From Terriglobia bacterium (GTDB taxonomy: Bacteria; Acidobacteriota; Terriglobia; 20CM-2-55-15), in assembly GCA_036496425.1 (NCBI GenBank), contig DASXLG010000198.1:1-47024 (forward strand): a stretch of DNA of 47,024 nucleotides, written 5' to 3'. Both the position numbers and the translations under genes were made by a program. Under the pieces are notes generated by a model. That model saw only the letters and a program-made list of their open reading frames with translations. It did not search any database and was not told the origin of the DNA. Numbering within the stretch: position 1 is the first letter of the stretch; each line of letters begins with the position of its first letter. Shown piece after piece: positions 1-8,564 of the stretch.

Positions 1-1147
1 CGCCGCTCTGCTGAATGATCCCGTAAGCCGTGGATAGCCCCAGCCCGGTGCCTTTCGACCTGTCTTTCGTTGTGAAGAACGGTTCGAAAATGTGAGACAG
101 AGTCTCCGCGTCCATTCCACGCCCCGTATCCTGGACCGCAAGCATTACATAGTTGCCGCCTTCGAACTCTGCGCTGCTCCCAGGCGGTGTCGTAAGATTG
201 ATGTTTGCCGTTTCTATGCGAAGCGTGCCGCCACCCGTCATGGCGTCGAGCGCATTGACGACAAGATTCATCAGGACCTGTTCGATTTGTCCTTTATCGG
301 CCTCGACGCTCCACAGGTCATCCGCAAGATCCCACTTCAGTTCGATGTTATCGCTGATGAGAGATCGAAGCATCTGGTCCATGTTCTTGACAACGCGGTT
401 GAGATTGAGGATTTTCGGCTGCAGTACCTGTTTGCGTCCGAAGGCCAGGAGTTGTCGGGTGACCGATGCGGCTTTTTGCGCCGCATCATAGATCAACAGC
501 AGGTCCGGCCGCATCGGATGGGTGTTACTGACGCGGCCGAGCAAGACCTCGCAGCGACCGCTGATGACCGTCAGAAGGTTGTTGAAATCGTGCGCTACGC
601 CACCGGCCAGCCGTCCCACGGCTTCCATTTTGTACACCGCCTGGACTTCTTCTTCAAGGCGCCTGCGCGCGTCTTCAGAGCGGTTTCGTTCGGCAATTTC
701 GTCGCGCAGGATGTCGTTGGCCCGGGCCAGCGCCGCCGTCCGGTTTTGTACCCGCAGTTCGAGTTCGTCATTGGAGCGGCGGAGCTCTTCTTCGAACCTC
801 TTGCGCTCGGTGATGTCCCGGACGTGCAGGAGCATCGCCGGTTGGCCAAGATACTCAATGCGGCTGGTGCGGATCGAAACCGGAACAGACCGGCCGTCGA
901 CCGTGAAACTGAATCCTTCGAAGTCGGCCTTCGGCTGGGTGCTGAGCGTGATGATTTCGTTGCGCCGCTCGGGAGGGACTAATTCGGAGACGTTTTTCCC
1001 GATGATGTCTTCGCGCGTTATTCCGTGCAGCGCGGCCGCGGCCGGATTACAGTCGAGCACATTCCCGGCCATGTCCTCGATAAAGATGGCGTCGGGAGAA
1101 CTCTCGAAAAACGTGCGAAAAAGCAGCTCGCGGTCCTGCGCCTTCAT
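1..1147 (-). CDS. PAS-domain sensor histidine kinase (3' end outside window)
   Basis: Reading the minus strand from the ATG at 1147 gives about 382 codons with no stop before the window edge, so the C-terminus is missing. Residues about 8-115 look like a PAS sensor domain (SSPDAIFIEDMAGNVLDCN), followed by a helical linker. The HisKA motif AHDFNNLL puts the phospho-acceptor histidine near residue 186. The N box (LMNLVVNALDAM, near 295), the G1 box (DTGRGM, near 340) and FEPFFTTK with GTGLGLST mark the HATPase domain. No membrane segment is seen, so this is probably a cytoplasmic kinase. This domain style often carries a C-terminal receiver, which could lie beyond base 1. The signal sensed is unknown. 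Confidence 0.9.
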   Translation of the reverse strand, partial: MKAQDRELLFRTFFESSPDAIFIEDMAGNVLDCNPAAAALHGITREDIIGKNVSELVPPERRNEIITLSTQPKADFEGFSFTVDGRSVPVSIRTSRIEYLGQPAMLLHVRDITERKRFEEELRRSNDELELRVQNRTAALARANDILRDEIAERNRSEDARRRLEEEVQAVYKMEAVGRLAGGVAHDFNNLLTVISGRCEVLLGRVSNTHPMRPDLLLIYDAAQKAASVTRQLLAFGRKQVLQPKILNLNRVVKNMDQMLRSLISDNIELKWDLADDLWSVEADKGQIEQVLMNLVVNALDAMTGGGTLRIETANINLTTPPGSSAEFEGGNYVMLAVQDTGRGMDAETLSHIFEPFFTTKDRSKGTGLGLSTAYGIIQQSG

Positions 1148-1172
1148 TCAGGGGCATTGTAGCAAACGGACG

Positions 1173-2078
1173 TTATTTCCTTTTTTCAAAGTGGCTGTCC
1201 CATTCATCCAGGCTGCGCGGCCAGTCTTCCTTCAACAGGCGGGAGAGTGCGCGGTCGGCGAGAAGGCGGCCTTCAGTCTGGCAGGTGGCGCAGTAGTTGC
1301 ATTCGTTTTCTGCGTAGACGATGCGCTGGATGGGGGAGCCGCACACGGGGCACGGCTTTCCGTAGCGCCCGTGGACGGCCATTTCCGGCCGGAACGCCGT
1401 GACTTTGGCTGGAAATCCGTTGCCGGCCTCAAGCCTCAGTCTTTCGATCCATTCCGATAGTGTCGTTTGCACCGCACTGTGCAGCCGCGTGATTTCCTCG
1501 CCGCTCAATTTCTGTGTCAGCTTCATGGGCGAGAGGCGGGCGCGATGCAGGATTTCGTCGGAGTATGCATTGCCGATACCGGAGAACAGGCGCGGATCGG
1601 TCAGAGCCCGCTTCAATGTATGGTTCTCGCGAGTCAGCGGCTCCTGGAAAGCCTCGAGTGGGGAACCGAGCACCTCGAGAGCGCCGCGATTGAACGCATC
1701 GAGGTGCTTTTCGCCTTCGACGAGATAAAGCGACGCTCTTTTCTTCGATCCGGCCTCCGTCAGCAGAAGGGTACCGGAAGGGAAGTCGAATGACGCCAGT
1801 CCCAGTTTCCCAGGGATCTTCGCGCCGCGATCTTTCCATTGAAATCGCCCCGCGATCATGAGGTGAATCACAAGGAACAGATTTCCATCGAACTCCAGGA
1901 CAATCTGTTTTCCCAGGCGGCGGATGCCCGCGACAGTCCTGTTGTGTAGAACGGAAATCGGCGGCGTGACAGACCTCACCACGAAGGGACTGGCCAGCCG
2001 GACGCCTTCCAGCGTCTGATGGAGTATTCGAGGCTTCAGGGCGTCGATATAAAGCAGCACATCCGGCAGTTCAGGCAT
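1173..2078 (-). CDS. Fpg/Nei-family DNA glycosylase (MutM-like)
   Basis: This 301-residue protein begins MPELPDV. It therefore keeps the N-terminal proline nucleophile and the following glutamate of the Fpg/Nei base-excision repair family. A lysine in RRLGKQIVLEF matches the conserved strand-binding lysine, and FSGIGNAYSDEIL matches the helix-two-turn-helix asparagine motif. The C-terminus has a CPVC...CATC zinc finger. The loop just before the second CxxC reads ENECNYC, where classical Fpg has a conserved arginine, so the enzyme is an atypical member and its lesion preference cannot be assigned. It lies 25 bp from the kinase start on the same strand. Family membership is secure; the symbol mutM is not. 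Confidence 0.9.
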   Translation of the reverse strand: MPELPDVLLYIDALKPRILHQTLEGVRLASPFVVRSVTPPISVLHNRTVAGIRRLGKQIVLEFDGNLFLVIHLMIAGRFQWKDRGAKIPGKLGLASFDFPSGTLLLTEAGSKKRASLYLVEGEKHLDAFNRGALEVLGSPLEAFQEPLTRENHTLKRALTDPRLFSGIGNAYSDEILHRARLSPMKLTQKLSGEEITRLHSAVQTTLSEWIERLRLEAGNGFPAKVTAFRPEMAVHGRYGKPCPVCGSPIQRIVYAENECNYCATCQTEGRLLADRALSRLLKEDWPRSLDEWDSHFEKRK

Positions 2079-2102
2079 AGACAGCGAGGTTCGCGCCGAA
2101 GG

Positions 2103-3062
2103 CTAAGATGTCGTGAGCCTGTCGAGGTAATCGGTTTCGTGGTTCTGCAGGAACCGGGGCCGGAGTACGCGATTCCACCACATTACGGCGCCGGTAATGA
2201 AAAGCAGCAGCGGTATCAGGCCGAGCACTGTCCAGAGGGCTTTGATCGGCCATCCGCCGAAGCGGCCGAAATGGAGCCGCGCCAGCCACTGCAGGACGGC
2301 ATCCCCCGAGCGGGTTGCCGCGGGTCTGGACTCATCGATAGGTTGAAAGTGATCGACAACGTTTTGAAACGGATTCGGAAAAGCGAGATAGATTCCGGAT
2401 ACCGCCCACATGAAGACCAAAAGGAAAGTCCAGAAACCGGCGGCACTATGCAGATGCCAGTTGAACAATTTCCAGTTCGACTGCAAATCCACCGTCAGGC
2501 TGCGGCGCCAGCTCGCGATACCGGGCCACCAGATGATCATCCCCGTTACACACAGCAAGGCAAGTGCGATCGCGCCGATTCCATTTGCGCTCCGGCCTGT
2601 GTCGCCGTACAAAAGTTCATCATGCAACGATGCGAGCCATACAATGAAACGCACCATGGCCGGGTCCGGATACCCGAGGTACTTGCCGGTGTACGGATCG
2701 AAGATGCGGTGCAACGAACCCGGTACGCCGTCGCGCTCCAGCCAGATTTCGACCGCGAGTTTCGGATCCTTCTGCGGCCAGACGTGCGAAACCGAATACC
2801 CGGGAAAGAATCGCATCGCCGCTTGCTTCAACTGATCGTCGGTCATTCTCTCGCCGGCGATAGTCACAGGCGCCTGCGGATGGTTGAACATGTTGTGCAG
2901 TTCGATGCGGAATACAAGCAGGCTGCCGCTGACGCTGCTGACCAGAAGATAGATACCGACAGCTATACCGCTCCATAAATGAATCTGGAATAAAGCGCGC
3001 CGCGCCCATATATTTTGCGGACGGCTCCACAGCCTTCCGATAAGAGAAGGGGATTCGCTCAC
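2103..3062 (-). CDS. PepSY-associated transmembrane protein
   Basis: A 319-residue membrane protein. A hydrophobic segment near residues 28-50 follows the FQIHLWSGIAVGIYLL motif typical of PepSY_TM proteins. A periplasmic PepSY-like region comes next, then further membrane segments near 165-185, 208-232 and 285-305. Relatives include PiuB-like proteins linked to siderophore or iron use. It starts with GTG at 3062, overlapping the TGA of the upstream OPT gene (GTGA), so the two are probably translationally coupled. The C-terminus is arginine-rich and presumably cytoplasmic. The role in metal-chelate reduction or transport is inferred from family and neighbour. Confidence 0.82.
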   Translation of the reverse strand: MSESPSLIGRLWSRPQNIWARRALFQIHLWSGIAVGIYLLVSSVSGSLLVFRIELHNMFNHPQAPVTIAGERMTDDQLKQAAMRFFPGYSVSHVWPQKDPKLAVEIWLERDGVPGSLHRIFDPYTGKYLGYPDPAMVRFIVWLASLHDELLYGDTGRSANGIGAIALALLCVTGMIIWWPGIASWRRSLTVDLQSNWKLFNWHLHSAAGFWTFLLVFMWAVSGIYLAFPNPFQNVVDHFQPIDESRPAATRSGDAVLQWLARLHFGRFGGWPIKALWTVLGLIPLLLFITGAVMWWNRVLRPRFLQNHETDYLDRLTTS

Positions 3063-5464
3063 TGTGTACCTTGAACGTAGGGCTTCGGTTTGAGGAGAAG
3101 TTCCCGTCCGACGATGTAAAGCACGACGGTCAGGATCACGAGCGGAACGAGACCCAGGAGATCCGAGTAGCGTCCTTCAAAAAACGGATTATTCTTCGTC
3201 GCCCAGTCTTCGAAGCCGTTCAGCCTTACAGTGACGCCTTCACTGAGGTTCAGAAAGCTGTAAATGACACCGGCGAGCGTCGCGCCGGCGATATATCCGG
3301 AAGCAAGGAGCACACCCGGACTCTGGTCGGTCTTCGCGGCCATTTCCTCTTCGGTCAGCGCCAGATTCTCAGGTTTCTTGCGCAGATACCGGTCCACGCC
3401 CCAGCGGACCATGCCGCCGACGAAGATCGGCGTCGAGGTGGAGAGCGGCAGATACATGCCCACTGCAAATGCCAGCGAAGGTATCCCGCTCAATTCGAGG
3501 ACAACCGACGTCATCACTCCCAGCAATACCAGTCCCCATGGCAGTTCGCCGCTCAGGATGCCCTTGATGATGTAAGACATCAGGGTCGCTTTGGGCGCCG
3601 TGAATTTGGGAACGCTTTGATTGCTGCCCGGAAGCTTGTCGTAGATTCCGTTGATGCCCGGATCGGCGAGATAAACCGGAACACCTTGATCGTTGACGAG
3701 GTAACGGCCGGAGGGACCATATTCCGGCGTGGTTTTATGAACCACGTAGTATGAATTACCGTCGGCCCTGGCTTGCGACCCTTTGACTGTGTCCCGCTTC
3801 GGCTGGTCCCCATTCTTCAGGTATTGGTCTGGATTGAAGTGGAAGCCTGCAGGAAACGTGAAGTCTCTGTTTTGTGAGACCGGCACGTAGACCGTGCCGG
3901 ATTGATTCATTGCAAGCAGGATCGGTCCCAGCACCACGGCGGAGGCAAGCGCTCCGACCAGGATGGCGATCTGCTGGAATTTCGGTGTCGAGCCGACCAG
4001 GAATCCTGTTTTCAAGTCCTGCGATGTCGTTCCGCCGTTCGAGGCCGCGATGCAGACGATGCCGCCGATCGAGAGCGCCGTAACGAAATAGGGGGGCGCG
4101 GTCCAGCCGATGATCAGGAACACCAGACATGTCAGCAGCAGCGTCGCGACCGTCATGCCGGAAATGGGATTCGATGAAGAACCGATTTCCCCGGTCAGCC
4201 GCGACGATACAGTCACAAACAGGAACCCGAAAGCCACGATGAGCAGGGCGCCGACCAGGTTGCCGCGCAGATTGAGTTGCGGCGCAATCATGATGGCGAG
4301 CAGCAGCGCGATGATGCCGCCTAGAACGAACTTCATCGAAAGATCGTGGTCCGTGCGCGGCGCGCCGGCCGCCGCAGCCGATCTTGTCCGTCTGAGATCC
4401 GCGAGCCCGCCCATGAGTCCGCTCCAGATCACCGGCAGCGAGCGGATCAGGCTGATAATTCCGCCGGCAGCCACGGCGCCGGCTCCGATGTAGAGCACGT
4501 AGGCTTTCTGGATCTGCGAAACTGACATGTCTTTGATCAGGTGCGCGGTTTCCGGCGCCAGCGGTATGTTCCAGCCGCTGCCGAAGAATTTGATGGCCGG
4601 AATCAGTACGAGATACGACAGCACGCCGCCGGCGGTCATGATGCAGGAAATGCGCGGACCGATGATGTATCCGACGCCGAGGAGGGCCGGGTTGTTTTCG
4701 ATCGAAATCGACGCCGCCTCGAAGGGTTTGCCGAAAACCTTCGTCGGGTATTCCTTCCAGGTCTTCCAGATTTCCTGGATGCCGTAATACAGGAATCCGA
4801 TACCGAAGCCAGCCATGATGGTCTTTCCGCCCGTTGTCGCTTCGTCGATAATTCCTGTGTGCCGTGCGCCTTCAGCCGCTGCCGCCCGCGACTCGGCGGA
4901 AGCGCCGGCCTTCAGAACTTCGGCGCAGGCCGTGCCTTCGGGATATTTCAAAACCCCATGCTGCGCCACTATCAGGGCGCGCCGCAAAGGAATCATCATC
5001 AGAATTCCAAGCAGGCCGCCTAGAATCGCGACCAGCATCACGCGCGTCAATTCGAGATCGAAACCGAGGATGAGGATGGCCGGCATCGTCACGCCGATGC
5101 CGAACGCAATGGATTCGCCTGCGGAACCCGCGGTCTGAACGATGTTATTTTCTAAAATGGTCGCATCGCGGAGGCCGAGTTTGGAAAGAACACGGAATAT
5201 CGTGATCGAGATGACGGCGACCGGGATCGAGGCGCTGACCGTGAGCCCCACCTTCAGGACAAGATAGAGCGACGAAGCGCCGAAGACCACTCCGAGAATC
5301 GTTCCCATGATCAGAGGCAGAATACCCAGTTCCCGCAAATGCGCTTCTGCGGGAATGAACGGCCTGAACCCTGCAAGGTGAGCGTTTTCATTGACAATGC
5401 CCACCCGGTCCAGGTTTTCCTTTCCGACCGGTATTCCGTTTATTCCACCGACATCAGATGACAT
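3059..5464 (-). CDS. OPT-family oligopeptide/metal-chelate transporter
   Basis: About 801 residues with many membrane segments. The N-terminal LRELGILPLIMGTILGVVFG and the repeated hydrophobic blocks are typical of bacterial OPT (oligopeptide transporter / yellow-stripe-like) proteins. Known members move small peptides or metal chelates by proton symport. An open reading frame reaches a TTG at 5467, but the ATG at 5464 is preferred because AAGGAAG lies 6-12 bases upstream. A soluble insertion near residues 535-620 separates the two membrane halves. The last codon overlaps the PepSY gene start. The substrate cannot be read from sequence. The pairing with a PepSY membrane protein suggests a metal complex rather than a nutrient peptide. 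Confidence 0.88.
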   Translation of the reverse strand: MSSDVGGINGIPVGKENLDRVGIVNENAHLAGFRPFIPAEAHLRELGILPLIMGTILGVVFGASSLYLVLKVGLTVSASIPVAVISITIFRVLSKLGLRDATILENNIVQTAGSAGESIAFGIGVTMPAILILGFDLELTRVMLVAILGGLLGILMMIPLRRALIVAQHGVLKYPEGTACAEVLKAGASAESRAAAAEGARHTGIIDEATTGGKTIMAGFGIGFLYYGIQEIWKTWKEYPTKVFGKPFEAASISIENNPALLGVGYIIGPRISCIMTAGGVLSYLVLIPAIKFFGSGWNIPLAPETAHLIKDMSVSQIQKAYVLYIGAGAVAAGGIISLIRSLPVIWSGLMGGLADLRRTRSAAAAGAPRTDHDLSMKFVLGGIIALLLAIMIAPQLNLRGNLVGALLIVAFGFLFVTVSSRLTGEIGSSSNPISGMTVATLLLTCLVFLIIGWTAPPYFVTALSIGGIVCIAASNGGTTSQDLKTGFLVGSTPKFQQIAILVGALASAVVLGPILLAMNQSGTVYVPVSQNRDFTFPAGFHFNPDQYLKNGDQPKRDTVKGSQARADGNSYYVVHKTTPEYGPSGRYLVNDQGVPVYLADPGINGIYDKLPGSNQSVPKFTAPKATLMSYIIKGILSGELPWGLVLLGVMTSVVLELSGIPSLAFAVGMYLPLSTSTPIFVGGMVRWGVDRYLRKKPENLALTEEEMAAKTDQSPGVLLASGYIAGATLAGVIYSFLNLSEGVTVRLNGFEDWATKNNPFFEGRYSDLLGLVPLVILTVVLYIVGRELLLKPKPYVQGTQ

Positions 5465-5549
5465 CAAACGCTTCCTTTTTGCCTTTTAACGTGAATCGTA
5501 ACAGTTATTCTATAAAAATTGGCTACATCTCATACGAGGAGAAGATGCA

Positions 5550-6593
5550 ATGCAATATACACGCCTTGGGAATACGGGATTAGTGGTTTCGCGCCTGGCG
5601 TTCGGGGCCATGACTTTCGGCTCGGGCAAGGGCACGATGTTCGAAGCTATATCTAAGGTCGACCAGCCTCTGGCGAGTGAGCTTGTGGCGAAGGCGCTCG
5701 ATGCGGGTATCAATCATTTCAATACGGCGGATGTCTATACGGCAGGCCAGTCGGAAGAGTTTCTCGGTAAAGCCCTCGGCGCCCGCCGCAAAGACGTCGT
5801 GATCTCCACGAAAGTGGGCTTTCGAAGCGGCGACGCCCTGGTTCATCAGGGGTTGTCGCGCCATCATATTCTCGAGTCCGCCGAAGGCAGCCTGAAGCGG
5901 TTGAATACGGATTACATTGATGTGTACCTCGTGCATCGGCTTGATCCTTACACCCCGGTCGAGGAGACGGTGGATGCGCTCGATAGCCTCGTGAGATCCG
6001 GCAAGGTCCGGTATGTCGGTTTCTCCAATTGGAATGCCTGGATCGCGGGAAAAGGGCTCGGGATCCAACGTCAACACGGCTGGGCGGAGTTCAAGGCAGC
6101 GGAACTGTATTACTCGCTCGTCGGCCGCGATCTGGAACACGAACTGGCTGCGTTTGTTCAGGATTCCGGGATCGGCGTTTTTGTATGGAGTCCGCTTGCG
6201 GGCGGCTTTCTCAGCGGGAAATACACCAGGGAGAATCCGAAGGGCGACGGCGGCCGGCTGACGGCTTTCGACATGCTTCCGTACGACAAGGAGAAGGGCT
6301 ACCAGATTGTCGATCGCCTGCGGTCCATCGGCAAGGCTCACAACTCCAGTCCGGCGCAGGTGGCGCTGGCCTGGGTTCTCGGCAAGCCGTTCGTGAGTTC
6401 GATCCTGCTTGGAGCGAACAAGTTCTCGCAACTGGAGGAGAACCTCGGCGCCGCGGATCTGAGGATTGCGAAGGAAGATCTGGCGGCGCTCGATGAGATG
6501 ACGGCTCCCGCGCAGGTCTATCCGAACTTCTTCAGCGCGCGCGTCGTGGATGAGCCGTTGCGTCAGGCCCTCAGCCGGACCTCGCATGGTTGA
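5550..6593 (+). CDS. Aldo/keto reductase
   Basis: This 347-residue protein has the AKR (beta/alpha)8 pattern. It starts MQYTRLGNTGLVVSRLAFG, and the catalytic tetrad is recognisable as Asp and Tyr in FNTADVYTAG, Lys in VVISTKVGF and His in VYLVHRLDP. The NAD(P)H-binding end includes SSILLGANKFSQLEENLGA. A strong GAGGAG Shine-Dalgarno sits 8 bases before the ATG. It is divergent from the OPT gene and converges on the gene ending at 6732, with a hairpin-forming repeat between them. Closest in style to the YajO/Tas-like branch. The physiological substrate is unknown. Confidence 0.92.
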   Translation: MQYTRLGNTGLVVSRLAFGAMTFGSGKGTMFEAISKVDQPLASELVAKALDAGINHFNTADVYTAGQSEEFLGKALGARRKDVVISTKVGFRSGDALVHQGLSRHHILESAEGSLKRLNTDYIDVYLVHRLDPYTPVEETVDALDSLVRSGKVRYVGFSNWNAWIAGKGLGIQRQHGWAEFKAAELYYSLVGRDLEHELAAFVQDSGIGVFVWSPLAGGFLSGKYTRENPKGDGGRLTAFDMLPYDKEKGYQIVDRLRSIGKAHNSSPAQVALAWVLGKPFVSSILLGANKFSQLEENLGAADLRIAKEDLAALDEMTAPAQVYPNFFSARVVDEPLRQALSRTSHG

Positions 6594-6627
6594 CGTCATC
6601 GGTTATGACGCACGGGTGAGTCGGGTT

Positions 6628-6716
6628 AGCCGCAGATTAGGCGGATGACGCAGATTTTTGTTTGCAAGTCAGCAGCGGCATCTGCGGCATCTGCGGCATC
6701 TGCGGCATCTGCGGCT
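6628..6716. repeat. Imperfect hairpin repeat with 9-bp iterated arm
   Basis: The left arm (6628-6655) starts AGCCGCAGAT and contains GCGGATGACGCAGAT. The right arm (6679-6716) is four exact copies of CATCTGCGG followed by CT, so the outer ends pair as AGCCGCAGAT/ATCTGCGGCT. It lies between the convergent ends of the aldo/keto reductase and the hypothetical gene at 6732. A related and perfect version is at 25371-25449. It probably acts as a bidirectional transcription end or is a dispersed repeat. Confidence 0.8.
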
Positions 6717-6731
6717 GGAAATTCTCCACCT

Positions 6732-7169
6732 TCACTGCTCCCACCATGGCCCAAACGTATTGATCATCATGACACCCAGCACGTGCGGCGCCGACTGTTC
6801 GCCTTCGGATAACTGCACGTTCCTCACGATCCATTCGCCGATCAGATCCGCCATGTCCGTCGCCCCCGCCGCTCTCGATGTGACGAAGTTGATGAATTCG
6901 GCCAGCCGTTGAACCGCATCCACGTCCCATTCCTGGAGGCTGAGGAGAACCTCGGCCGTCAGTTGCTTCTGTTCTTCGGCGTCATAGCGCTTGGGCATCA
7001 TCAGAAGTGCGGTTCCCGAACCGGCGACGGCGAGAAGAGAATCCCACTCATCCACCGAAACCGACGCCAGCGCCGGGTATTGAGCCATAAACCCGTCCCG
7101 CGAATTCGCGGCAAAGATCCGCGAGCCGGTCAGCAGCTTTCTGGCACTGTCCTTTTCCCTCTCCGTCAC
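6732..7169 (-). CDS. Hypothetical protein, 145 aa
   Basis: The reading frame extends further upstream, but the likely start is the GTG at 7169, preceded by GGGAGGG four bases away. Starting there avoids overlap with the divergent secreted-protein gene. The product begins VTEREKDSARKLLTGSRIF and is soluble, mixed alpha/beta in character and without a signal peptide. No family was recognised. It converges on the aldo/keto reductase across a hairpin repeat. Coding potential is supported by the well-placed ribosome site and the clean gene boundaries; the function is unknown. Confidence 0.62.
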   Translation of the reverse strand: MTEREKDSARKLLTGSRIFAANSRDGFMAQYPALASVSVDEWDSLLAVAGSGTALLMMPKRYDAEEQKQLTAEVLLSLQEWDVDAVQRLAEFINFVTSRAAGATDMADLIGEWIVRNVQLSEGEQSAPHVLGVMMINTFGPWWEQ

Positions 7170-7242
7170 AAACCCTCCCGAGTAATGTTGACTTAAATGT
7201 CTCACGCAACTACGATTCCCGGAAACACCTTGGAGGATTACG

Positions 7243-8058
7243 ATGATCAAGGCACGAAACGGTCGAACTGGAATGGCGGCGCTGGTTGTTTTAAGCATGT
7301 TGATTGCCGCATCGGATCTGCTGGCGCAGTTCCAGCCTCCAGGATCGCTCGCCGCGCTGGCGCCTGCGAACATCGCCAAGCCGCGGCCGAAGCCTCCCTT
7401 CGATCTGACGGGGGCCTGGCTGCACAACGGAAACGCCCGGACCGGGGGTGAAACCGAACGCTTCGATCCTCCCGCAGGCTTCAAGCTCACGCCGCTGGCT
7501 CAAAAGGATTTCGATGGCGCGGCTCTGGCGACGAAAGAAGGCAAGCTCTACAAAAACGACATCGGCCTGTGCTGGCCGGCCGGCATGCCGATCATGATGA
7601 CGCGCGTTTGGCCGGTCGCCATGATCCAGCTGCCGACGGCCATCTATATGATCAGTGAGCTGATGAACAGCATGCGCGTGGTCTACCTCGACGGACGGCA
7701 GCACACCGATCCCGACATCGCCGTGCGCAGCTTCAACGGCGAATCCATCGGACACTGGGAAGGCGACACGCTCGTTGTCGATACGACCAACTTCGTGCCG
7801 GACCATCATTGGCTTCACGACAAGCTCGGAATTCCGGCCAGCGATGAGCTTCACATTGTCGAACGTTACAAAATGATCAAAGGCGGAAAGACGCTTGAAA
7901 TTGAATTCACGTTGAGCGATCCGAAGATGTGGGTCGGCGACTGGAAAATGACGAAACATTGGGACCGAGCCGATGATCGCGACATCGCAGAAGTCGAGTG
8001 CCTGCCCGATCTGAACGAGCACATGCCGACCGTGCACTCGTCCGACAACATCCGTTAG
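7243..8058 (+). CDS. Secreted protein of a GDTLVVDT-motif family
   Basis: This 271-residue product has a signal peptide (residues about 1-29, ending SDLLAQ) and a GGAGG ribosome site before the ATG. The conserved core includes FDLTGAWLHN, IGHWEGDTLVVDTTNFVPD and ELHIVERYKM. The protein at 38835-39647 has the same order of motifs, so the two are paralogs. These proteins are common as uncharacterised exported proteins in Acidobacteriota. A DUF6152 gene follows 28 bp downstream, so they are likely co-transcribed. A beta-rich substrate-binding role is possible but not demonstrated. Confidence 0.8.
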   Translation: MIKARNGRTGMAALVVLSMLIAASDLLAQFQPPGSLAALAPANIAKPRPKPPFDLTGAWLHNGNARTGGETERFDPPAGFKLTPLAQKDFDGAALATKEGKLYKNDIGLCWPAGMPIMMTRVWPVAMIQLPTAIYMISELMNSMRVVYLDGRQHTDPDIAVRSFNGESIGHWEGDTLVVDTTNFVPDHHWLHDKLGIPASDELHIVERYKMIKGGKTLEIEFTLSDPKMWVGDWKMTKHWDRADDRDIAEVECLPDLNEHMPTVHSSDNIR

Positions 8059-8086
8059 GGAATTACAAAATACAGGAGGCAGAGAA

Positions 8087-8506
8087 ATGAAGAGTTTGCG
8101 GATTGGAATCCTACTGGTGATCGCCACTTGCTGCGTCGCCGCCTCGGCCTATGCGCACCATTCCGCCGCCGGAATCGATCAGACCAAAACCGTATCGCTG
8201 GAAGGGCTCGTCAAGGAGTTCAAGTGGGCGAATCCCCATTCCTGGATTGAACTCGAGGTCAAAAATGCCAAGGGCGATAACGAAATCTGGAACCTCGAAA
8301 TGAATCCGCCGACCTATCTGGTTCGCGCCGGCTGGAAGTCCACGACGATCAAACCCGGCGATAAGATCAAATTCAGCGCGCATCCTTTCAAGAATGGAGA
8401 TCCGGGCGGAATCTTCATGTCGGTTACTCTGCCGGACGGCCGCACTCTCACGCAAAACGCTCCGCGTGGCAACGCTCCACCGGCTCCTGCCTACGAGCAG
8501 AAGTAA
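8087..8506 (+). CDS. DUF6152-type periplasmic protein
   Basis: A 139-residue protein with a clear signal peptide (cleavage after ASAYA) and mature start HHSAAGIDQTKTVSLEG. The pattern of an AHHS start, a short beta strand, then FKWANPHSWIELEV matches DUF6152. The histidine-rich mature N-terminus could bind a metal, which is inference. A good GGAGG site (8072-8076) precedes the ATG. It follows the secreted gene at 7243 on the same strand and ends at a strong hairpin. Confidence 0.82.
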   Translation: MKSLRIGILLVIATCCVAASAYAHHSAAGIDQTKTVSLEGLVKEFKWANPHSWIELEVKNAKGDNEIWNLEMNPPTYLVRAGWKSTTIKPGDKIKFSAHPFKNGDPGGIFMSVTLPDGRTLTQNAPRGNAPPAPAYEQK

Positions 8507-8510
8507 ATAA

Positions 8511-8548
8511 AGGGGAACACAGGAGCCAGCCGGCTCTTGTGTTCCCCT
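8511..8548. terminator. Hairpin between convergent genes
   Basis: The arm AGGGGAACACAGGAGCC (8511-8527) pairs with 8532-8548 at 16 of 17 positions, leaving a 4-base loop. It lies 5 bases after the DUF6152 stop and 17 bases before the stop of the convergent dioxygenase gene. There is no long T run, so termination in either direction is inferred. Confidence 0.7.
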
Positions 8549-8564
8549 CAGATACGGAGCAACT

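Noticed and set aside
6658-6912. Protein with repeated RHLRHL residues
   Set aside because: It is the translation of the CATCTGCGG repeat and runs antisense to the gene at 6732.
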